DNA of 64,000 nucleotides from Agrypnia vestita. Lineage: Eukaryota > Arthropoda > Insecta > Trichoptera > Phryganeidae. Within the stretch, counting starts at the first letter, position 1, and every line of letters starts with the position of its first letter. The notes below the pieces were generated by a model that saw only the letters and a program-made list of their open reading frames with translations, was not told the origin of the DNA and ran no database searches. The stretch is taken from positions 1 through 64,000 of the forward strand of contig JADDOH010022991.1 in the NCBI GenBank assembly GCA_016648135.1, written 5' to 3'. Made by a program: the position numbers and the translations under genes. Shown here in pieces: positions 57,024-64,000 of this stretch.

Positions 57024-59504
57024 ATATACGTATAATAATTCCATAAGAATACGCATTATTATTTATTTAATAGGAACATAATAAGTTTTGTAACAAAAAA
57101 TCACTTCCATCCATTGACGATTTTCGCGAGTTCTTGATAAAATCTCCTGGATGTTAAAAATCTATTTTAAAATTTTAATATTTAGCTTCACTGCGTGTGA
57201 TACATTGATCTTATGATACGAAAACTTAATGACAACTGTAATATTGGTTATAAATATTTCAAAACTATTTTTATGAAAATAACTTTTTAAAAGTACTTTG
57301 TTTTAGACTGATTTTGCCTCTCTGTGCCTCTTAGATACTGAATGACCAAAGTTGTACTAGGGGGTATATACAGCACTATTTTATTTAACTATGTTTTCGT
57401 AATAATTACATAATTACAGCGATTAAATTGTCAAACTAGCCCGAACAGTTATCAAAGTATGTTCAATCACTAAAGCACACAGTGCGACATGTTTTTTCGA
57501 GGACAGTTTATTTCACATTTGGGATTTTATTAGTCACAAAGATTTTAAAGATAAAGTTATACGAAACATTTCATTTTTAAACGGCTCAAGTTTGCGTAAG
57601 GACATTTAAAGTCCACTTATTAAACTACTGTGTGTTTTCGCGGGCGCCATGTTTATTAGTGACTGGTGTTTGTTGGTGAATCGAGAATAAATCACTTTAC
57701 GTTTCACGTGACCAGGAAATATTTAATCGGCTGACAAGACAAATACCGCAATAGAGGTTCAAAAAGACAAAATAATTGTTGTTTGTATTTTTTTAACGTG
57801 TTTACGTTGTGTTTTAAGTACAGCGGTGCGTGTCTGAGTTGCGTGGGTAAAATAAAACAAACAATAAACATATTCTAGTCCAAATATAAATCAAATGAGT
57901 CATAAAAGGAATTGGAAAAATCAACGTTATTCCACATGCGAAATAAAAATCTCCGATCCGCGGGTAAAGCAGAGCTGTGTTTATGATGCTATTATTTTTG
58001 ACAGTTTTCGTTTTCTTTATAACACAGTTGTGATAGTGTGTGTACTTTTTTCAATTTATTGTTTAATGTCGTAACATAATGCCATAATGTGTTCATTTGT
58101 CACCTTCATAATTACCGGTAAAAGTTTTGCCGATTATGCCATTTTCCGGTAAATTTGCATACCTACTCTAAAATCAAATATTCGATACAAAGCAAGACAA
58201 AGAGTGGTGGAATAGTGATGTCCAAGCGATGGGCCCCTGAACCCATTAGGAAAAATAGAATGAAAAAGCGAAATAATTATTTCTTATATTTGTTATTCTT
58301 TCACTGTGAAATAAATGCGTGATCTCTTTCTGTCTTACTATACATGTTATTTTTTTTATAATCACAACTATAATATCCAACGTATAATTTTACATCGGAC
58401 TGAATCAAAATATTGTCACGAGATGGTAGAAGCGGAAAGAATGGCACGTAATCGTGGATATTACACCACTCTACAACTTTTACAGTAAATTGGAAGTTTA
58501 CGTACAAGTCTGGGATAATCTACTTGATTTTGGAAACATCGCGAAACGACGTTACCTATATAAGAGATGATAAGCTTACTGCGCGGACAGTGCGTATGTA
58601 CAGAAAGCGATGGCATAAAAAACTAGAGAATTGCAAACCCGCCCGATTGATCATAAACAAGCGATAGACAAGAGTAAAGTGAAATAGAATAGTACCTACC
58701 TACATGTTTGTGAAATATTCAGGAGTGAAAATTAGTGCGAATTACGAAACTGGTGTGAATTAAATAACGGTGCTCCGATTAAATTCGTTTCCAGTGATGT
58801 CAACTATTTATAAAACTTTAATTAATTTTGAGTGTTTCATTGACTCCCACTGCCACGATTTCGTGAAAATATAATTATTTTTCACAGGATTCAATTTAAA
58901 ATATCTACTTGTTTTCTTTCGCTACTAATATCTAAGCGCAAATTTTCTTTTGGGGATTTGCTAAAACGTGAATTTTATATCACGCGTTTTTACCGAAATA
59001 TTACGGCTTCAATTGGCTTGGTAGACCTGGATTACAGCATAGAAGGAAGGGTTGATAAAATATAGCTTACAATAAAAAACATTTACACCTAAACTCGAGG
59101 GGGTAAGCGGTATTATTGAAAATATCCGCTATCTCGTTTCAGAACTTTTATTATCTAGTCAGCGTGGTGTGTCAGAAGGCCAGAGCCGTGGAGAATACCG
59201 TAGAACTCGTCGCGTTGCTGAGTCAGCAAGTAATTTAAAAAGTTCACACGAGAGTAGCGAGGATTGTAGCGCAATTCAATCCCAAAATAAAAATTGATTG
59301 AAAACAATTCTTAAGACGCGTGCTGTAATTTTAAATCAATAAGAAAAATTATAGAACTTTCTACAAAAAAACTGCAATTAGATGGCCAAAAAATCTCAAG
59401 TCTATATTTCATTTTTATTGACATTTTAATATTTCACTTTGCTCCTGATTTTGTTATTTTTCTTAATTTAAACAAAAATATATTAATGAAAATACAATAA
59501 CAAA
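57023..59504. other. Unassigned stretch
   Basis: No open frame of length. The block near 58105-58165 (ATTTTCCGGTAAATTTGCAT) matches 21950-22030. The stretches 57600-57720 and 58560-58640 are slightly less AT-rich but show no coding or splice pattern I trust. Confidence 0.4.
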
Positions 59505-59511
59505 ATGGTCG

Positions 59512-59848
59512 CGTCATGTCCATTCCAGTGGAACTCCTTCGCCGTGACTGAGGTACAACGGTTTTTTGAGATAGAAAATAAGGTTGTGTACTTATTGAGA
59601 AATAAAATAGTTATTTATAATGCAACATACAATTTTTTTAATCCTATTGATATCTTATATCAATTTTTTTCATACTGCTCCCAATTTCACAAAAAAAAAT
59701 CCAAATCGGTTGTGTTACATTGTAGTTATTTTATTTCTCAATAAGTACATGACCTTCTTTTCTGTTCCGGACAAACGTGCACTAAGGAATGTTGCATCTC
59801 AGTCACGGAGGAGGAGCATCATATTCATGGAAATGGATATGATGCGGC
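59512..59848. mobile_element. MITE-like inverted-repeat element (family E)
   Basis: The blocks CCGTGACTGAGGTACAAC and GTGTACTTATTGAGAAATAA on the left recur inverted on the right (TTATTTCTCAATAAGTACAT and GTTGCATCTCAGTCACGG). The overlapping plus frames of 79 and 88 codons are shadows of the repeat. Confidence 0.72.
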
Positions 59849-61270
59849 CATTTTCTCAACATTTTTACAATAAAATAATAGTTTAATGTAAGTATGTATA
59901 TTATTTAATGCCAATAAAAAATAATTAAATAATGGATCACCTCTTTATAAAAAATCACCAAATATCTACCGAAATTTCAGCCTCCCAGGGTGGTGTGAAA
60001 AAAATTACAACAATCGTTTAATATAGAAATGATGTGTTATATACAGTATTGAAAAATCAATCTTTTTCACCAACAAATTCCTCATTTCCATCTCCCATTG
60101 GTCTATACATCAATTTCATTCATCTTTATAAATCCAAATGTTGTCGACTCAAAACCGATTCAAATGGACTCCAGTTGATTATTAACGCATTCGTGGAACG
60201 TTAATCAATTTTATATTTGAATCGGTACGATTGTACGTATATTATTTTTTCTATAAAAATAACCCGTGAACAACGAAAAAAAATAATTTTAAGTTTGTCT
60301 CATAACGACACAGGCATAACACAATAAGTATTGCATATGTAACATAAATTTTATAGATATTAATAAATTAAATAAATTTTTAACCTTAATTTATTTATTT
60401 AAAGAAACAGCTACATACAATAACAAAATCATTTATTTTGTTTGACGCGATAACCGTACACTTTAAAATTTATATTTTGATTCCTGATCTACTAGAGATC
60501 CTAAGTGATCAAATTGAACCTAAGTGAAGTTTTAAAAAACACTGTTAAAAGAAGTAAAGGCCTCGTTATTATATTTTGATATAAAACAACAGAATAAACA
60601 ATTGTAAAATAAAATAGTTTTAATGAAACAACAATAGATACATTCACATATTACCAGATCCCAAAGAACGTGGTGTTATAAAATTATAGTCCTGCTATAG
60701 TCGAAGAAGCTTAGTAATTTATCACCTTAGGGGCGCAATAATAATAGTAAAGAAATGCAGCAGAAGTTTCAAATTGTTGTGGCCAGGTTCCAACTGCAAT
60801 CGTCCACACATGTGCAGTCGATTCAGGTCTTTCAATGTTTCATCTAATTCTATAGGTGCTCTTAAAACCGATCCTCGAAATCGAACTTTTTGATAAGGGG
60901 TTTGGTGGACAAAATCAAAAATATAATATTGTAAATATTATTAAAAAAATAAACTAAATCCTTAATAATCAATCAAAGATAAAATCATACAGTACAAAGT
61001 ATACCGATGCCCGATACAAATGTCGATTGAACAAACGTAAGCGAAAAAGAGTTTCTATTTTCATAAAAATATCATTTTACGCACAAATTTTACGTGTATA
61101 TAGAGCAAAGTGTATATATGACATTGTTTTAAAAAATATATTTAGGTACAATAAACAAAAAGGTCAATTCATTTGATAAAAACAGCGATTTTTGACAAAT
61201 TAGCCTAAACAAATGACGGATTGTTTTGAATATTTTCATATAAATATTTGAAATGTTCTATAAAAGGATT
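59849..61270. other. Unassigned AT-rich spacer
   Basis: No feature recognised. Confidence 0.4.
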
Positions 61271-62063
61271 TAGAGTCCGTTCACTTTAGAAAAGCCACTT
61301 GCATTAGTGTGAGTAAACGTGCATTTACAAAAACTCAGAACATTATTTTATATTATTCTGTATTATAAAAAAAAGTGATTTCGTTTTCAAAATTAATATG
61401 ATTTCAGAATTGTCATTAAATAAAATGAAAACTTTGAATATTATGCTTTTTTTAATAAAATAATAAATTGGATTTTTTTTTATATTTCAGTTTACTGAAA
61501 ATTAAAACTAATAAGTGAATCCATTACCTACTATATCGCATATATCATTGGTATTAATCATTAATCAAAATATGTAATTCTCTACGTAACAATGTCCGTC
61601 ACCAACGCTACCAGAATGCTCAAATATTAATGTGATATAATAATAAGGTATAAGGCGCCTAATTCTCTTTTTAATAATCTTCATCACTGACGTTATCAAG
61701 ACGCTACTCTAGATAGCGTTGTTCTCCCAGCATTAACTGGCGGCCGAAATATATGACAAAAGCACGTCATTTTTGATGGATTATAGCTAGTTTAAAATAA
61801 ATAATATATAAGCAAGAATAATTGTAGTATTTTTAATATTAAATTGATTTAAGTCTGTAGTCACCGTATCGTGATGTTGCAGTCACCGTATCTTTCAATA
61901 AAAAAATATTAAACAAAAAACGAGCGCTCCACACGACTGCCAGTCTGATGCTGAAGTGACCAATGGAGTAGCTTTAAAAAAGGAATATCACTACAAAATT
62001 TACGTGTTACAGAGGGATTCACTCACACTAATGCATGTTGCTTTCATAAGTGAACGGACCCTA
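61271..62063. mobile_element. MITE family G, interrupted by repeat F
   Basis: The left end TAGAGTCCGTTCACTT, then GCATTAGTGTGAGTAAAC, pairs with the right end (TCACTCACACTAATGCAT to AAGTGAACGGACCCTA) over about 40 bp. Repeat F (61380-61797) lies inside, splitting it. Confidence 0.8.
61380..61797 (-). repeat. Dispersed repeat F, copy 2 (inside MITE G)
   Basis: In reverse it carries the blocks of copy 1 at 39.03 kb: CGCTACTCTAGATAGCG, TACGTAACAATGTCCG and TATGATTTCAGAATTGTC. Confidence 0.75.
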
Positions 62064-63097
62064 CCTGTGTTCTTGGGGTAAATTACTTATAAAACTATTT
62101 CCTCTACATGGTAACTTTTGTTTTCTGACATTTTCATAATGTTTACGAGGCATTTTAGAGATAATTTTGATAAAATCTCGGGAGGCCAAACTTTCGACGC
62201 TGGAGAACCAATGTTCGGTCAACGTCTGAAGAGATGATTTTGTCCACTCTCAACTGGCTCTGTTATTTAATTATTTCAATTTTTTGGTAATAAGGTATAT
62301 TTTTTTAATATTTTCATATAAATGACAATGAAATTATCTTAATAGCCATATAAAATTTAATCAAAAAATGTAAACCTTTTATGGGTTTTTGGATGCTGCA
62401 ATATTGGAAACGGAACGTGAATTTTTATCTTTTTGAAAACATAATTATTTAACAATCTACCGAAAAATAATAACATTTTTTTTCTCAAACTTTCTATTTC
62501 AACTTTTTTTATTCAATTTATAAACAAAATATTTGGCAAGAATGTTTAAGTAGTACTTTTATATTATATTTTATCTGTGATGATCACGAAGAATTTTGTT
62601 AATTTTTTAAACAAATGCTTTAAGAGTAAATGGAGCTTTCATAATAAAATTGATTGAAAGCATGTTCAGCTGTAATTTTGGCAAAAAGATTCGAAAACTT
62701 CACACTAGATTGACTCTCCAGACTGCAAAAACGTGAATCATGTACTTTGGGGCCTTAATCGATCAAGTCAACCGGTCAAATCGCCACATATTAAAATAAT
62801 TAACGCTGGAGTACCTACGGAAGTTCCTAGAAGGAGCCAGATTGGAAAACCTGTGTCAACATTGCGATAAGGGTGTAAAATTTAATCAAAAGTAATCAAT
62901 ATTAATTAGGGCGCAGGAGGGTTGAGAAGCGAATTTCGAAATTAAGTATTTTGGATGTGATTTATATAAATATTGTATTTTGTTAAAATATTAATTACAT
63001 TTCGGAGATTTTCCTCAACGATATGATTCTTAATATTGTATTAACTGTATTGAGTTAATATTCTGCACGTTTTATTAAACATATTGTTTTATGTGAG
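62064..63097. other. Unassigned AT-rich spacer
   Basis: No feature recognised. Confidence 0.4.
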
Positions 63098-63262
63098 AGT
63101 AACTTGTTGGTCTTATGGTTAGGACTCTCGCTTCGTGATCCAAAGGTCGCGGGTTCGAACCTCACTACAAAGCAGCAAGTTAGTCCTGTTTTCGTAGCAC
63201 AAGCGTTTAGCTTAGTTTGAAAATAATAAGAATATTTTACACGTACTCCGTGTTCGCATCTC
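63098..63262 (+). repeat. tRNA-derived SINE copy 5 (best preserved)
   Basis: A-box-like TTGGTCTTATGGTTAGGAC and B-box GGGTTCGAACC (63150-63160) are spaced as in a tRNA. A non-tRNA body follows, ending CGTACTCCGTGTTCGCATCT and an A-rich tail. This copy defines the family. Confidence 0.85.
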
Positions 63263-63307
63263 TATTTAAAAAAATGTAGAAAATATGTTTAGTTATTACT
63301 AATACCA

Positions 63308-63345
63308 ATAATAATAATAATAATAATAATAAACTTTATTCCAGT
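63308..63345. repeat. (TAA)n run with AAACTTTATT
   Basis: Eight or so AAT/TAA units followed by AAACTTTATTCCAG, a tail often left by non-LTR retroelements. Confidence 0.75.
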
Positions 63346-63694
63346 ATGTGGGGAGGTTAGTGCAGTCCCACACATTTCATATATGTAAGTATACATATAT
63401 AGAAATATAAGAGGATGTGGGTATATAAACAGAGATTATCACATGCATGTACATAATAGGTGAAATATAAAAAGGAATATGTTATATAGCAAAAATTATT
63501 CAAATAAATAAGTCATACAGAGTAAGAAAGCCATGGTGCGAAGCGAAAAATAAGTATTAAAGTAATAATTATTAACATAAAAAGAAAGCATTAGTAAATA
63601 AATAGGATGTATAAGAGAACAAAAAGATAAAGTGCGAATCGAAAAAGTAAGTATTCAGATAGAAAAAAATAAATAAAAAATAAAACATATCGTA

Positions 63695-63895
63695 TGTGGG
63701 GTATACAAGCCAAGGTAGCAATAAAAAAAAGTTTAGAATGCAGTCTTCGAGGACTACTAATTTATAATGTATTGAATTATAGATTTTATGTTACTATCTC
63801 TTCCAAAATCATGTTTCCTATTAATTTATCTAGATTTCCTATAAAATCTCGAATTCAGTACATTCTAAATTAATAATCCTCGATGACTGCGTTAA
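63695..63895. mobile_element. MITE family A, copy 8 (right end lost)
   Basis: Left end TGTGGGGTATACAAGCCAAG after a TA (63693-63694). Family blocks continue to AATCCTCGATGACTGCGTTA, but the right inverted end is missing. Confidence 0.8.
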
Positions 63896-64000
63896 TTTAG
63901 CGAATTTTCGTCATGTAAGTCTTGTCTATGATTTACACATTTTTCCTCAGATATTGCCTATGAAATGTCAAAACATAAGGCACAATTTTCGAATTTTTAA

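Noticed and set aside
63098..63175. Functional tRNA gene
   Set aside because: A- and B-boxes exist, but the acceptor and anticodon stems do not pair and the SINE body follows directly.

Overview
The window looks like insect nuclear DNA, and Lepidoptera is my best guess. It is AT-rich (composition judged by eye) and packed with transposable elements. It holds spliced genes with GT..AG introns, a mariner of the cecropia/Hsmar1-like group, tRNA-derived SINEs and many 5'-truncated LINE tails. The order is inferred from the flavour of the transposons and receptors, not proven. Nothing looks bacterial or plasmid-like.

The host genes I can support are four full-length, divergent ionotropic receptors (IRs, the ligand-gated channel family related to ionotropic glutamate receptors). 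All lie on the minus strand, at about 9.65-12.48, 14.68-18.35, 32.12-36.12 and 53.99-56.10 kb. Each has two coding exons joined by a phase-0 intron at the same place: Phe-Gln ends exon 1, and Gly-x-Leu-x-(T/S)-Ala-Tyr starts exon 2. The intron therefore lies at the end of the second transmembrane helix, where iGluRs carry their gate motif. Exon 1 encodes the signal peptide, N-terminal region, S1 lobe, TM1, pore loop and TM2. Exon 2 encodes the S2 lobe and last transmembrane helix. Genes 2 and 3 are the closest pair and gene 1 is the most diverged. The intron ranges from 83 bp (gene 4) to almost 2 kb (gene 3).

Region by region. 0-9.5 kb: a 108-bp tandem repeat, a tRNA-SINE, two LINE RT tails, two MITEs and a Penelope-like end. 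9.6-18.4 kb: IR genes 1 and 2. 18.4-32 kb: MITEs, a LINE tail, a large fold-back cluster, a mariner inside a MITE, SINE pieces, a GC-richer island with a 195-codon ORF, and more LINE debris. 32-36.2 kb: IR gene 3, with a hAT remnant in its intron. 36-53.5 kb: MITEs, a LINE tail, an 8-bp-TSD hAT element interrupted by a second unclassified transposon, two head-to-head mariners, a Penelope-like element with a GIY-YIG domain, a possible orphan exon at 40.8 kb and a possible promoter/first exon at 52.4 kb. 54-56.1 kb: IR gene 4. 56.1-64 kb: mostly unassigned AT-rich DNA, a CT microsatellite, three MITEs (one carrying another repeat) and a SINE.

The IRs probably act as chemoreceptor subunits (taste, smell or internal sensing) in sensory-neuron membranes, usually together with broadly expressed co-receptor IRs encoded elsewhere. 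The most unusual non-receptor items are the transposon-in-hAT nest at 43.07-46.30 kb, hammerhead-ribozyme-like cores in three Penelope-type ends, and a MITE family whose inverted ends carry TATAAAAG at both termini.
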